DNA of 45,211 bases from JBFGCM01 sp041581135 (GTDB lineage Bacteria; Actinomycetota; Acidimicrobiia; Spongiisociales; UBA5794), in the NCBI GenBank assembly GCA_041581135.1, contig JBFGCM010000019.1, positions 1 to 45,211 on the forward strand, given 5' to 3'. The translations under genes and the position numbers were made by a program. Below, piece after piece: positions 1 through 8,920 of the stretch (the first letter of the stretch is position 1; the number at the start of each line of letters is the position of its first letter). The notes under the pieces were generated by a model. That model was not told where the DNA came from, made no database searches, and saw only the letters and a program-made list of their open reading frames with translations.

Positions 1-1
1 C

Positions 2-1063
2 GGGCACCGACTGCTATTGAACGTCACCTGGTCGGGTGTCCTCGCCTTCATCGGCCTGTTCGTGTTCATCTGGTGGTCCTGGGCGCAGTTCACCTTCTAT
101 GCCGATCGGTTCGATACCGATGACGTGGTCCAGCGCCTCCTGGCCATGGTGCAGATGATCGCCGTCAGCCTCATGGCGGTGAGCATCTCGGGTGACGTCG
201 CCGACTCCAGCCTGGCGTTCGCCGCCGGCTACATAACGGCCCGGGTGGCTCTCATCGTCATGTACCTGAGGGTTCGACGCCACGTCGCGAGCGCCAGGGT
301 CCTGGTCACCGGATACATCATCGGACTCAGCGTGGCGTTGGTTCCATGGTTCTTCTCGCTGCTGGCTGAACCGCCGCTGCGGTTCCTGCTCTGGGGGGCC
401 GGCCTCACCATGTCCTTCTACACCCCGTACGCCATGCGGAAGGAGCAGGCCAAGGTCCCGCTCGACGTCTCACACCTGCCGGAACGGTTCGGACTGTTCA
501 CCATCCTCGTGTTCGGCGAGTCCATCGCCGCCGTGGTGTCCGGCTTGAGCCACCACGAGTGGGCGTTCTGGCCCACCGTGACGGGGTTGTTCGGGGTGGC
601 GACGGCGACCGGACTGTGGTGGACCTACTTTGGACCGCGGGAGAAGCTGGAGGGCTCGGTGGTGCGGCGGGATCCCACCCAGGCCAGGGCGTGGAAACCG
701 ACGGCGTGGATCTACAGCCACATGCCACTTGCCATCGCCCTCACCGCCACCGCCATCGGGATGGACCTACTGGTGGAGAGCGACGGCACTTCACTCGTGG
801 CCACCGGTGACCGCTGGCTGGTGACCGGTGGCGCCGCCGTGGCGCTCATGGCGATGGCGATGATTCATTTCAGCTCGGTCAGTGCCTCCGGCCAGCATGA
901 CATCAAGGCCCGTTCGCGCCTGGCGGGAGCGGGTGGAATGCTGCTGATCGGCATCTTCGGCTCGGCCCTCACCGCACCCTGGATCATGGGGCTGGTCACC
1001 CTGGTGGCCGGGGCCGGCGTCCTGGTGGACGTGTTCCTCGAGGCGAGGGTGGCGGTTCGCTAG
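2..1063 (+). CDS. Low temperature requirement A (LtrA) family membrane protein, 5' partial
   Basis: The reading frame is open to the left edge of the window, so the true start lies upstream; the in-frame TTG at 17 is probably internal. About 350 residues are visible, nearly all hydrophobic, with roughly nine or ten membrane segments. The early stretch WWSWAQFTFYADRFDTDD, followed by a predicted helix, is characteristic of LtrA proteins, as is the SLPERFGLFTILVFGES-like segment (here HLPERFGLFTILVFGES, residues about 154-170). Family members are about 370-400 aa, so some 30-50 N-terminal residues are missing. The biochemical function of LtrA proteins is not established. The stop codon overlaps the stop of the convergent LCP gene through a shared CTAG. 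Confidence 0.85.
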   Translation, partial: GHRLLLNVTWSGVLAFIGLFVFIWWSWAQFTFYADRFDTDDVVQRLLAMVQMIAVSLMAVSISGDVADSSLAFAAGYITARVALIVMYLRVRRHVASARVLVTGYIIGLSVALVPWFFSLLAEPPLRFLLWGAGLTMSFYTPYAMRKEQAKVPLDVSHLPERFGLFTILVFGESIAAVVSGLSHHEWAFWPTVTGLFGVATATGLWWTYFGPREKLEGSVVRRDPTQARAWKPTAWIYSHMPLAIALTATAIGMDLLVESDGTSLVATGDRWLVTGGAAVALMAMAMIHFSSVSASGQHDIKARSRLAGAGGMLLIGIFGSALTAPWIMGLVTLVAGAGVLVDVFLEARVAVR

Positions 1064-2280
1064 TTGCCCAGCAGCCCGTCTTCGAGGTCGCGGTAGGTCT
1101 GCTCGGCTCCGTCGCCGAGGAACACCACGCTGGCGGCGCCGACCGTCCCCAATGATCCCGGCACGACCACGTTGACGATCGCCTCGGTATCCAATGCGAA
1201 CAAGCCCGCACCGAAGGTGAGCAAATCCTCCGTCTCCAAGTCGGTCCATGCGTGGCGCAGCAGCATCTCGAGGAACTGAGGCAACGCGGCGACGCCCTGC
1301 GCCTGAGCCATCACCAAGGCGGCCTTCATGATCACGCCGTGGTTCTCGGATCGGTCGAAGTCGCCGCGGGGAAGGGTCTTGCGAATGCGGGCGAGGCGCA
1401 GCACCTCGGTCGGCGTGAGCTGCTGCTCTCCGGCGGGGTAGTTGCTCCATCCGGTGATGCCGCTCCGGATGGCGTTCTCGAGGGTGATCGTCAGGTCGCC
1501 GAACTCGGCGAAGAACCCCAGGAAGCCGTCGAAGCCCGTGACGAGATATCCCTCGAGCGGGAGATCGGTGAGGTTCCGGGTCGTGTTCAGCAAGAACTCG
1601 GGGCCGCGGTTGGCCATCACGTTCGTGAACTTCATGTTGCCGGCCTCGCTCGAGACCCAGCTGTCCCGGGGGAAGCCGACGATGGAGCCGGCGCCTGCGG
1701 CGGGGACGCTGCCGACGATGTGGATGCTGTCGGCCCGGAGCAGTTGCTGGTTCTCGCCGGGGCGGGCGTCCGATCCGATGATGAGGACCAGGCGCGGGGA
1801 CGGTCCGTACCATGGCTCGAAGCCGAGCGTGGGGAGCGATGCACCGGCGATGCGCCAGCCCGTGCCGTCGTCCAGTGCCAACACCACGTCCTCATCCAGC
1901 GACACGACCGCGATCGTGTCGCCATTCGGAAGCGTGGCCGACGACGCCATGCCGGTGCGGCTGAGCCGCTGCCCGAGGGCTCGCGCCGCAAGGTGGGTCT
2001 CGAGGCCGGCGGGGAGCGACGGCGCCCGACGATCTTCGTCCACCAACCATTCGTACAGCTCCTCCACGCGTCGGGTCAGCTGTGGTGGCGCCTCGACAAT
2101 GGTGATGTCCGCGGCCGGCGGCGGCACCGTGGTCGGTGGAGGCGCCGTGGTGGGCGGAACGGTGGTGGGAGCGGAGGTGGTGGGTGGCACCGTGGTGGTC
2201 GGCGGCGCAGGCTCGGAACGGGAGCACCCCGCAGCGAGCGCGCAGACCGTCACGAAGATCAAGAGGATGCGTCGAGCCAT
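1060..2280 (-). CDS. LytR-CpsA-Psr (LCP) family lipoprotein
   Basis: This 406-aa protein begins with a lipoprotein signal (MARRILLIFVTVCALAAGC, lipobox LAAGC, Cys19). A Pro/Thr-rich spacer of about 40 residues follows. The LCP core shows the hallmark GSDAR, the RADSIHIV strand carrying the conserved Arg-x-Asp-Ser, the GFPRDSWV motif, and further on the LARIRKTLPRGDFDRSENH region. LCP proteins transfer undecaprenyl-linked glycopolymers to the cell wall on the outer face of the membrane. The ATG at 2280 was chosen because it puts the signal peptide at the N-terminus; the upstream extension to 2355 gives no plausible signal. Anchoring by lipid rather than a transmembrane helix is a less common architecture for the family. 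It ends in a 4-nt convergent overlap with the LtrA gene. Confidence 0.85.
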   Translation of the reverse strand: MARRILLIFVTVCALAAGCSRSEPAPPTTTVPPTTSAPTTVPPTTAPPPTTVPPPAADITIVEAPPQLTRRVEELYEWLVDEDRRAPSLPAGLETHLAARALGQRLSRTGMASSATLPNGDTIAVVSLDEDVVLALDDGTGWRIAGASLPTLGFEPWYGPSPRLVLIIGSDARPGENQQLLRADSIHIVGSVPAAGAGSIVGFPRDSWVSSEAGNMKFTNVMANRGPEFLLNTTRNLTDLPLEGYLVTGFDGFLGFFAEFGDLTITLENAIRSGITGWSNYPAGEQQLTPTEVLRLARIRKTLPRGDFDRSENHGVIMKAALVMAQAQGVAALPQFLEMLLRHAWTDLETEDLLTFGAGLFALDTEAIVNVVVPGSLGTVGAASVVFLGDGAEQTYRDLEDGLLGN

Positions 2281-2429
2281 GTGCGCGCGGGACTCTACCG
2301 GCGAGTTTGTGTTGGGCGGCGGCGCAGCCGATGATGCAGCGCCGTGGATCTGCAATCGTGCATCACAGAGCGGGTAGTCGTTAAGTTGGGCGCCGGTAGA
2401 CCCGATGGGTCCGCCGACCGCCTGAGCGC

Positions 2430-2437
2430 AGGAGGAG
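2430..2437 (+). promoter_or_regulatory. Strong ribosome binding site of trkA
   Basis: AGGAGGAG lies 4 nt before the GTG at 2442 and fixes the trkA start. The intergenic stretch 2281-2441 between the divergent LCP gene and trkA must hold both promoters, but I see no convincing -35/-10 pair. Confidence 0.6.
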
Positions 2438-2441
2438 CGGC

Positions 2442-3770
2442 GTGAGGATCGTCGTCGTAGGAGCCGGAGGCGTGGGCTCCCACCTGGCGGAACGGCTGTC
2501 TGCTGATGGCCAGCACGTCATCGTGGTGGAGTCCGACGTCGATATTGCCCGCGAGGTGCAGTCGACGGTCGACTGCCTCGTCGTACCCGGGAACGGTGCC
2601 AGCCGCCAGGTGTTGGAGGCGGCCGAGATCAAGGACGCCGATCTGCTCATCGCCGTGACGTCCTCCGATGCGGTCAACATCATGGCGTGCCACGCTGCGG
2701 CGCGCCTCGGCGTGCCCCGCACGGTGGCACGAGTCGAGGATCCGGCGTTGCGCGCCGAGACCGAGATCCTTGGAGTCGATATCGTCATCGATCCGGGGGA
2801 GACGCTCGCCAATGACATCTTGAATCTGGTGCAGCAAGGCGGGGTCTCCGAGCACGTCGAGTTCGGCGATGGTCAGTTGGTGATGCTCGGCGGCTATGTG
2901 CCCGAGTCCTCGCCGATCGCCGGTGGGACCCTCGCCGACCTCCGCGCCAAGGTCTCCGGGTGGAACTGGATCGTCACCGCGATCATTCGCGACGGCCACA
3001 CCAGCATCGCCCGGGGTGACTCCAACATCGAGGTGGGGGACCACGTGTTGGTCATGGCCAAGGCCGACCGCACCGAGGAGGCCGTCGAGCTGCTCGGCCT
3101 CGCCGAGACGCACGCTCGCAAGGTGATGGTGCTGGGTGCCACTCGCCTGGCCCGCCTCGTCGCCGAGCGGATCGCCAATGCCGAAATCCAGACCATCCTC
3201 ATCGATCAGGACCTCGAGCGCTGCAAGGAGATCGCCGCCGGTGAGGCGCCAATCATCGCCGTACACGGTGACCCCACGGACCCCAAGGTGCTCAAGTCGG
3301 AGGGCGTCGAGAACGTGGACGCCGTGCTCGCCCTGACGGGATGGGACGAGATCAACATCCTGGGGAGCCTCGTCGCCAAGGCACTCGGCGTCCGGATGAC
3401 CATCGCCCGCTTCAGCCGGATGGACCTGATTCGCATGTTGCCCGGCCTGGGAATCGACGCCGCCGTCTCCAGCAAGCTCGCCGCCTCGGACGCCATTCTC
3501 CGCTTCCTGCGGCGAGGAATGGTGCATACGGTGGTGTCGTTCCAGGACAGTGACGCCGAGGCCATGGACTTCCAGGTAGACGACGGGAGCCCTGCCGTCG
3601 GCAAATCGCTCGCCGAGCTCCATCTCCACCACTCGGCCATCATCGGTGGCGTGTTGCGGGGAGACAAGGCGTTCATACCGCTCGGATCCACCGTGATCCA
3701 GGGCGGGGACCGGCTCATCGTGTTCGCCTTGCCAGACGCGATCGGCGCCGTCGAGAAGCTCTTCGGCTGA
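2442..3770 (+). CDS. trkA: Trk potassium uptake system NAD-binding subunit TrkA
   Basis: This 442-aa protein starts at a GTG behind a strong SD. It has two tandem units of Rossmann-like RCK_N plus RCK_C. The first nucleotide-binding loop is VVGAGGVGSHLAERL (residues 4-18). The second Rossmann domain begins near residue 227 (KVMVLGATRLARLVAERI) with a less perfect glycine motif. TrkA is the cytosolic NAD(H)/nucleotide-sensing regulator that gates the TrkH channel. The length matches the double-RCK form (about 450 aa). trkH starts 1 nt after the stop, so the two form one operon. Confidence 0.95.
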   Translation: MRIVVVGAGGVGSHLAERLSADGQHVIVVESDVDIAREVQSTVDCLVVPGNGASRQVLEAAEIKDADLLIAVTSSDAVNIMACHAAARLGVPRTVARVEDPALRAETEILGVDIVIDPGETLANDILNLVQQGGVSEHVEFGDGQLVMLGGYVPESSPIAGGTLADLRAKVSGWNWIVTAIIRDGHTSIARGDSNIEVGDHVLVMAKADRTEEAVELLGLAETHARKVMVLGATRLARLVAERIANAEIQTILIDQDLERCKEIAAGEAPIIAVHGDPTDPKVLKSEGVENVDAVLALTGWDEINILGSLVAKALGVRMTIARFSRMDLIRMLPGLGIDAAVSSKLAASDAILRFLRRGMVHTVVSFQDSDAEAMDFQVDDGSPAVGKSLAELHLHHSAIIGGVLRGDKAFIPLGSTVIQGGDRLIVFALPDAIGAVEKLFG

Positions 3771-3771
3771 G

Positions 3772-5220
3772 GTGTCTCGACAACGCCTCATTCACGTCAT
3801 CGGCGCGGTCGTCGCCGCCATCGGTGTGTCCATGCTCCTGTCCGCCGGCGTCTCGCTCGTCTACACCGAGTACCGGACGGCCGCCGGCATCGCGCTGGCC
3901 GCGGTCGTCACCACGCTCGCCGGGGGAGCGGCTTGGCGCATCTACCCCTCGCCGGGGGAGCTGACCACCCGTGAGGGCTTCGCCGCGGTGGGACTCTCGT
4001 GGGTGGCCATCGCCTTCTTCGGCTCGCTCGTGTATCTCTTCACCGGCGCCATCACCGACTTCACCAACGCGTTCTTCGAGACGGCGTCCGGGTTCACGAC
4101 CACCGGTTCTTCGATTCTCGCCGACCCTGGGACACTCGACCATGGCGTCCTGTTCTGGCGGGCCTTCACTCAGTGGCTCGGCGGCATGGGGATCATCGTG
4201 CTGTCGATCGCCATCCTCCCGCTGCTGGGCGTCGGTGGGGTGCAGCTGGCACGAGCTGAGTCGCCGGGGGTGTCCCCTGACCGCCTCACCCCGCGTTTTC
4301 GGGACACGGCCACCCGGCTCTGGCTCGTGTACGCCGCCTTCACGGCCGTCGAAGCCGTGCTGCTGATGTTTGGGGACATGAATGCGTTCGAGTCGGTCAC
4401 CCATGCGCTCACCACGCTGGCCACGGGCGGCTTCAGTACCAACGCCGGGTCAGTGGGCGCGTACAGCGCGTACAGCCAGTGGGTGGTGATCGTGTTCATG
4501 ATCATCGCCGGCACATCGTTCGCACTGCACTACCGCGCCTTGCGGGATCCCGCCGAGTACCCGCGCCATCCCGAGTTCCGGCTCTACTTCTCGATCCTGG
4601 TGATTGCGACCCTGGTCATCATCGTCGGGACGTGGGGCGGCGACATCGCCACGACCATCCGGGACGCCGTGTTCGTGAGCGTGGCGATGGTGACCACCAC
4701 CGGTTTCGGCACCGTGGACTATGGCCTCTGGATACCCGTGCTCCAACTGGTGGTCGTCGGGCTGATGTTCATCGGCGGCATGTCCGGCAGCACCAGTGGT
4801 TCAGTGAAGACCTATCGGCTGGCCGTGCTGGTGAAGTCGTCGCGGGCCGATCTCCGGAAGCTGGTGCACACCCGCGGAGTGTTCCTCACGCGGTTCGGCA
4901 AGGAGAACGTCTCCGACGAGATCGTTCGTAGCGTGCAGGCGTTCTTCCTGGCCTACATGTTCATCTTCATGACCGGCGTCGTGTTCCTCGGCATGCTGGA
5001 CGCGCTCGCCGGCAGCGGCCTGGACATCACCAGCACGGTTACCGCCGTGGCGACTGCGATCGGCAATGTCGGCCCCGGGCTGAACGAGGTCGGTCCGACC
5101 ACGACCTTCGTCACGGTCCCGGCCGCGGGGAAGTGGATGCTGGCCGGCTTGATGATCGTCGGGCGGCTCGAGATATTCCCCATCCTCATCCTGTTCACGC
5201 GGGAGCTGTGGCGTCGCTGA
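3772..5220 (+). CDS. trkH: Trk potassium uptake system membrane subunit TrkH
   Basis: This 482-aa polytopic membrane protein starts at a GTG 1 nt after trkA. Four pore-like repeats are recognisable: the first around ETASGFTTTGSSIL (residues about 103-116), the second around THALTTLATGGFSTN, the third around SVAMVTTTGFGTVDY and the fourth around TAVATAIGNVGPGLN. These carry the selectivity-filter glycines of the SKT (Trk/Ktr/HKT) family. It forms the K+-conducting pore in the inner membrane and works with the TrkA subunit encoded immediately upstream. Confidence 0.95.
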   Translation: MSRQRLIHVIGAVVAAIGVSMLLSAGVSLVYTEYRTAAGIALAAVVTTLAGGAAWRIYPSPGELTTREGFAAVGLSWVAIAFFGSLVYLFTGAITDFTNAFFETASGFTTTGSSILADPGTLDHGVLFWRAFTQWLGGMGIIVLSIAILPLLGVGGVQLARAESPGVSPDRLTPRFRDTATRLWLVYAAFTAVEAVLLMFGDMNAFESVTHALTTLATGGFSTNAGSVGAYSAYSQWVVIVFMIIAGTSFALHYRALRDPAEYPRHPEFRLYFSILVIATLVIIVGTWGGDIATTIRDAVFVSVAMVTTTGFGTVDYGLWIPVLQLVVVGLMFIGGMSGSTSGSVKTYRLAVLVKSSRADLRKLVHTRGVFLTRFGKENVSDEIVRSVQAFFLAYMFIFMTGVVFLGMLDALAGSGLDITSTVTAVATAIGNVGPGLNEVGPTTTFVTVPAAGKWMLAGLMIVGRLEIFPILILFTRELWRR

Positions 5221-5248
5221 TCGCGGCGAGGAAGACCGATCGCTCGGG

Positions 5249-5277
5249 TTCGCCACCGCTGGTGTGCCTCGTATACT
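5249..5277 (+). promoter_or_regulatory. Putative promoter of hppA
   Basis: The -10 box is TATACT (5272-5277) and a weak -35 TTCGCC (5249-5254) sits at 17 nt spacing. The predicted start near 5284 gives a leader of about 30 nt before the GTG at 5313, with GGGAG at 5302-5306 as SD. It suggests hppA is transcribed separately from trkAH. Confidence 0.5.
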
Positions 5278-5312
5278 TCCGCCGGGCTCAACGTCGATTT
5301 CGGGAGTGACCG

Positions 5313-7382
5313 GTGGACCCCATCATTTGGCTGTACTTGGCGATCGCGGCCAGCGTCGCCGCCCTGATTCTGGCTGGCGCCTTCGCCAATCAGGTCAACA
5401 GCGCATCGCCCGGAAACGAGCGAATGCAGGAGCTGATGGCCGCCATCAGGGAAGGGGCCATGGCGTTCATCCGACGGGAGTACACCGCAGTGGCGGCCTT
5501 CGTCGTGTTGTTGGCCATCCTGATCCTCGTCTTCCTCGACTGGGGGAGGCCCTGGGGTGCGGTCGCCTACGTCTTCGGCGCCGTGCTGTCGGCCCTCGCC
5601 GGCTTCGTGGGGATGCGGATCGCCACTGCGGCCAACGCCCGCACCGCTGAGGCCGCCCGAGAGGGTGGGGTCGAGAAGGCCTTGCCGCTGGCGTTCCGCG
5701 GCGGCGGGGTGATGGGCTTCACCGTGGCCGGCCTGGGCTTGCTCGGCTTGAGTCTCGGCTACTGGTTCTTCAAGGTGATCCTCGAAGATCCCGACGCCTT
5801 CCAGATCATCACCGCCATCGGCTTGGGCGCTTCGTCGATCGCACTGTTCTCCCGTGTCGGAGGCGGCATCTACACCAAGGCCGCCGATATCGGCGCCGAC
5901 CTGGTCGGCAAGGTGGAGGCGGGCATACCCGAAGACGATCCTCGTAATCCGGCAACCATCGCCGACAACGTGGGAGACAACGTCGGTGACGTCGCCGGGA
6001 TGGGTGCCGACCTCTTCGAGTCATACGTCGGATCGCTGATCGCTCCCATTGCGTTTGCCGCGTTCGCATTCAGCGGCGCCGGCTTCCAGGAGCAGGCGTT
6101 CTTCTATCCGCTGATGATCGCCACTCTCGGTATGGGGGGCTCCATCATCGGCTCGTTCTTCGTGAGGCCCGGCGGTGGCAGTTTGGCTGCAGCGCTACAC
6201 AAGGGCACCTGGGCGGCGATGGCGCTCACGGTCATCGGCGTGGTGGCGCTCACTCCTTCCATGTTCTCCGGCGTCGACGGCGTCGACAACCTGTGGGGTC
6301 TGGTCGTGGCGGTGGTCATCGGCCTGGTGGTGGGCTACGTGATCGGTCAGATCTCCGAGGTGTTCACCAGTGACCACTTCAAGATCGTCAAGGAGGTCGC
6401 CCGGCAGGCGCAAACCGGTCCGGCCACGGTCGTCCTGTCCGGGATCGCCGAGGGGATGCGCTCGGCGGCCTTCTCAGTGATCGTCGTCGCATTCGGCATG
6501 CTCGGCGCCTACTGGGGCGGTGAGCTCGCGTTCGAAGACGGTGGCATCTACGGCATCGCAATCGCCGCCATCGGCGTGCTGTCCACACTCGGGATCACGG
6601 TGTCGGTGGATGCCTACGGGCCGATCGCCGACAACGCCGGCGGTATCGCCGAGATGGCCCACCTGCCGCCCGAGGTGCGAGAGGCCACCGACGCTCTCGA
6701 CTCGCTGGGCAACACGACGGCCGCCGTGGCCAAGGGCTTCGCCATCGGCTCGGCCGCAGTCACCGCACTGGCGCTGTTCTTCACGTTCCGTCAGGCAGTG
6801 GTCGATGCTGGCGGCGAGTTGGGCACGCTCGACATCCTCGAGATCCCTGTCATCGTCGGACTCTTTCTCGGCGGGATGTTCCCGTTCCTGTTCGCCGCGC
6901 TCACCATCAAGGCCGTGGGCCGAGCCGCCAATCAGATGATCGAAGAGGTACGGCGCCAGTTCCGCGAGATCCCGGGTCTCAGGGAGGGCGACGCGTCCGC
7001 CAAGCCGGAGTACGCCAAGTGCGTCGACATCTCGACCGCGGCTGCGCTCCGGGAGATGATCGTGCCCGGTGCACTCGCCGTGGCACTGCCGCTCATCGTC
7101 GGGTTCATCTCGGTGCGCGCCCTGGGCGGCCTCCTCGCCGGCGCGCTCGTCTCGGGCTTCCTCCTGGCCATCTTCATGGCCAACGCCGGTGGCGCCTGGG
7201 ACAACGCCAAGAAGTTCATCGAGGCGGGAGCGTTCGGCGGCAAGGGATCTGAGGCACACAAGGCGGCCGTGGTGGGCGATACGATCGGCGATCCCTTCAA
7301 GGACACCTCGGGTCCGGCGATGAACATCGTCATCAAGGTGATGACGATCGTCAGCCTGATCTTCGCCTCCGCCTTCGTGTGA
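5313..7382 (+). CDS. hppA: Membrane-bound ion-translocating pyrophosphatase, K+-dependent type
   Basis: This 689-aa protein has about 16 membrane segments, the usual size for bacterial H+/Na+-PPases. The substrate-binding motif DIGADLVGKVEAGIPEDDPRNP and the following NVGDNVGDVAGMGADLFESY region are intact (roughly residues 191-235). In the GNTTAAVAKG segment, residues 470 and 473 are both Ala. K+-independent enzymes carry Lys at the first of these, so the sequence predicts the K+-dependent subfamily. It couples PPi hydrolysis to outward H+ (or Na+) pumping; the sequence does not let me separate the two. The position behind trkAH fits a need for high cytosolic K+. It ends 3 nt from the convergent small gene. 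Confidence 0.93.
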   Translation: MDPIIWLYLAIAASVAALILAGAFANQVNSASPGNERMQELMAAIREGAMAFIRREYTAVAAFVVLLAILILVFLDWGRPWGAVAYVFGAVLSALAGFVGMRIATAANARTAEAAREGGVEKALPLAFRGGGVMGFTVAGLGLLGLSLGYWFFKVILEDPDAFQIITAIGLGASSIALFSRVGGGIYTKAADIGADLVGKVEAGIPEDDPRNPATIADNVGDNVGDVAGMGADLFESYVGSLIAPIAFAAFAFSGAGFQEQAFFYPLMIATLGMGGSIIGSFFVRPGGGSLAAALHKGTWAAMALTVIGVVALTPSMFSGVDGVDNLWGLVVAVVIGLVVGYVIGQISEVFTSDHFKIVKEVARQAQTGPATVVLSGIAEGMRSAAFSVIVVAFGMLGAYWGGELAFEDGGIYGIAIAAIGVLSTLGITVSVDAYGPIADNAGGIAEMAHLPPEVREATDALDSLGNTTAAVAKGFAIGSAAVTALALFFTFRQAVVDAGGELGTLDILEIPVIVGLFLGGMFPFLFAALTIKAVGRAANQMIEEVRRQFREIPGLREGDASAKPEYAKCVDISTAAALREMIVPGALAVALPLIVGFISVRALGGLLAGALVSGFLLAIFMANAGGAWDNAKKFIEAGAFGGKGSEAHKAAVVGDTIGDPFKDTSGPAMNIVIKVMTIVSLIFASAFV

Positions 7383-7385
7383 GCC

Positions 7386-7604
7386 TCAGGCGTCGGGGTC
7401 CCGCATGTCGGGATCGTCCCGACGCCGCTGCTCTTCGGCTCGCCGCCGCGCCCAGTAGTCCTCGTAGGCCCTGGCGCGAGTGCGCTTCACCAGCACGTAC
7501 AGCCCGATGATCACGGCCACGATGATCAGCCAGATGAACGCCTCGCCCCCCGAATCGGGCAGGTTGAGCGATACGTCCTCCGTCGTCGTGGGGCCGGCCA
7601 ACAT
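7386..7604 (-). CDS. Small single-pass membrane protein, function unknown
   Basis: The 72-aa product has a short acidic N-terminus, one hydrophobic helix (FIWLIIVAVIIGLYVLV, about residues 23-39) and a strongly charged Arg/Glu/Asp-rich tail. No known family is recognised. It converges on hppA with a 3-nt gap and its start lies very close to the divergent phosphatase gene. It is probably real because its position, start and composition are consistent, but it could be dispensable. Confidence 0.55.
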   Translation of the reverse strand: MLAGPTTTEDVSLNLPDSGGEAFIWLIIVAVIIGLYVLVKRTRARAYEDYWARRRAEEQRRRDDPDMRDPDA

Positions 7605-7618
7605 GGCGGTAGCCTACG

Positions 7619-8920
7619 GTGCACCCCGCCGCTTCCGGGGCTTCGCCGACCCTCGAGACGCACGTGCCCATCGACATCACCTTTCTTCGCCACGCCGAGA
7701 CCGAGAGCAATGCCGCCGGTCTCTGGCAAGGCCATGGCGACTCGCCCATCACGGTCACCGGTCGGGCCCAGCTCGCTCGTCTGGCCGCCCGCATGCGAGG
7801 CCGGCGCTTCGACGCCGTCGTCTCGTCCGATATGGGACGAGCGCAGGCAACCGCAGCCGTGCTGGCGCAGGACTTCACCGCCGATCCCGCCTGGCGGGAG
7901 GCCGATCTCGGCGAATGGGAGGGCATGCCACGCGACGAGATCTATGCCGAGCACGGACACGTGCTGGAGGCACTGCGCGCCGGGCATGATCCGCGCCTCG
8001 GCTACACCGGGGAGCGCATGAGTGACGTGGCGACCCGTCTCCACGGCGCGATCGGACGGTTGCTCGAGGGTCTCGACGACGGTTCGAGTGCGCTCGTCGT
8101 GGCGCACGGCGGGGTGGTGCGCACGGCGGTGGCTCGCGCCCTCGGTGCGCGTCGAGCCCTTCCGCTCACGGGACCACTCAACACCTCGCTCACCACGATT
8201 CGCTTCTACCCGCGCCCGTTCCCCGGCGCCGACAACGGGCACACCGGCGGTCAGATCGCGGTGTACAACGACACGGCTCATCTCTCCGGGTACGTCGGTC
8301 TGGAGGCCGACACATCCCTCCTCCTGGTACGACATGGCGAGTCGGAGGGGAACGTGACGAACCGCTGGCAGGGTCGATTCGATGCGGCTCTCACCGATCG
8401 AGGGCTCGCCCAGGCCGGCAGGGTCGCCGTCACCATGGGTGCCATCGACGCCGTGTACAGCTCCCCGTTGCGGCGGGCCCGGCACACGGCCGACGCCATT
8501 GCGGCCCGCGCCGATGTCGACGTGACGGTCGTGGACGATCTTGCAGAGTTCGACTTCGGGGCATGGGAGGACATGAGCCCGACCGACATCAAGGCCACGT
8601 ACCCCGACGTGTGGGAAGCGGTGTACGAACGAGGCGAGGACCTGCCCCGCGGCACCACCGGAGAGACCTTCTCTTCCGCTGCCGTCCGCGTCACCGCTGC
8701 CCTGGAGGGCATTGCAGCACGTCACCGCGGCGAGACCGTGGCGGTGGTGTCGCACGGCGGGGTCAGTCGCGCGTTCGCGGTCACGCACCTCGGGCTCCGG
8801 TTCCCCGAGCGTTTTCGTATCGGCTCGCTCGAGAACACCGCCATCTCCCGGCTGACCCACACGGCACGAGGCTTCGAGGTGACCTCGTGGAACCTGACTC
8901 CCCACCTGGAATCGTCCTGA
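7619..8920 (+). CDS. Tandem histidine phosphatase (two phosphoglycerate-mutase-like domains)
   Basis: The protein is up to 433 aa and contains two complete histidine-phosphatase domains. Domain 1 spans about residues 18-210 (LRHAE at 23-27, the acid residue in EADLGEWEG, the second His in VVAHGG). Domain 2 spans about 232-425 (VRHGE at 237-241, EFDFGAWEDM, VVSHGG). Both keep the catalytic His and general acid, so both could be active; substrates cannot be told from sequence. The GTG at 7619 is the longest start. The GTG at 7664, just before the first beta strand, is an equally good choice, because TACGGT at about 7615-7620 could be a -10 box. The stop overlaps the pimB-like start by 1 nt (TGATG), suggesting coupled translation. 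Confidence 0.85.
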   Translation: MHPAASGASPTLETHVPIDITFLRHAETESNAAGLWQGHGDSPITVTGRAQLARLAARMRGRRFDAVVSSDMGRAQATAAVLAQDFTADPAWREADLGEWEGMPRDEIYAEHGHVLEALRAGHDPRLGYTGERMSDVATRLHGAIGRLLEGLDDGSSALVVAHGGVVRTAVARALGARRALPLTGPLNTSLTTIRFYPRPFPGADNGHTGGQIAVYNDTAHLSGYVGLEADTSLLLVRHGESEGNVTNRWQGRFDAALTDRGLAQAGRVAVTMGAIDAVYSSPLRRARHTADAIAARADVDVTVVDDLAEFDFGAWEDMSPTDIKATYPDVWEAVYERGEDLPRGTTGETFSSAAVRVTAALEGIAARHRGETVAVVSHGGVSRAFAVTHLGLRFPERFRIGSLENTAISRLTHTARGFEVTSWNLTPHLESS

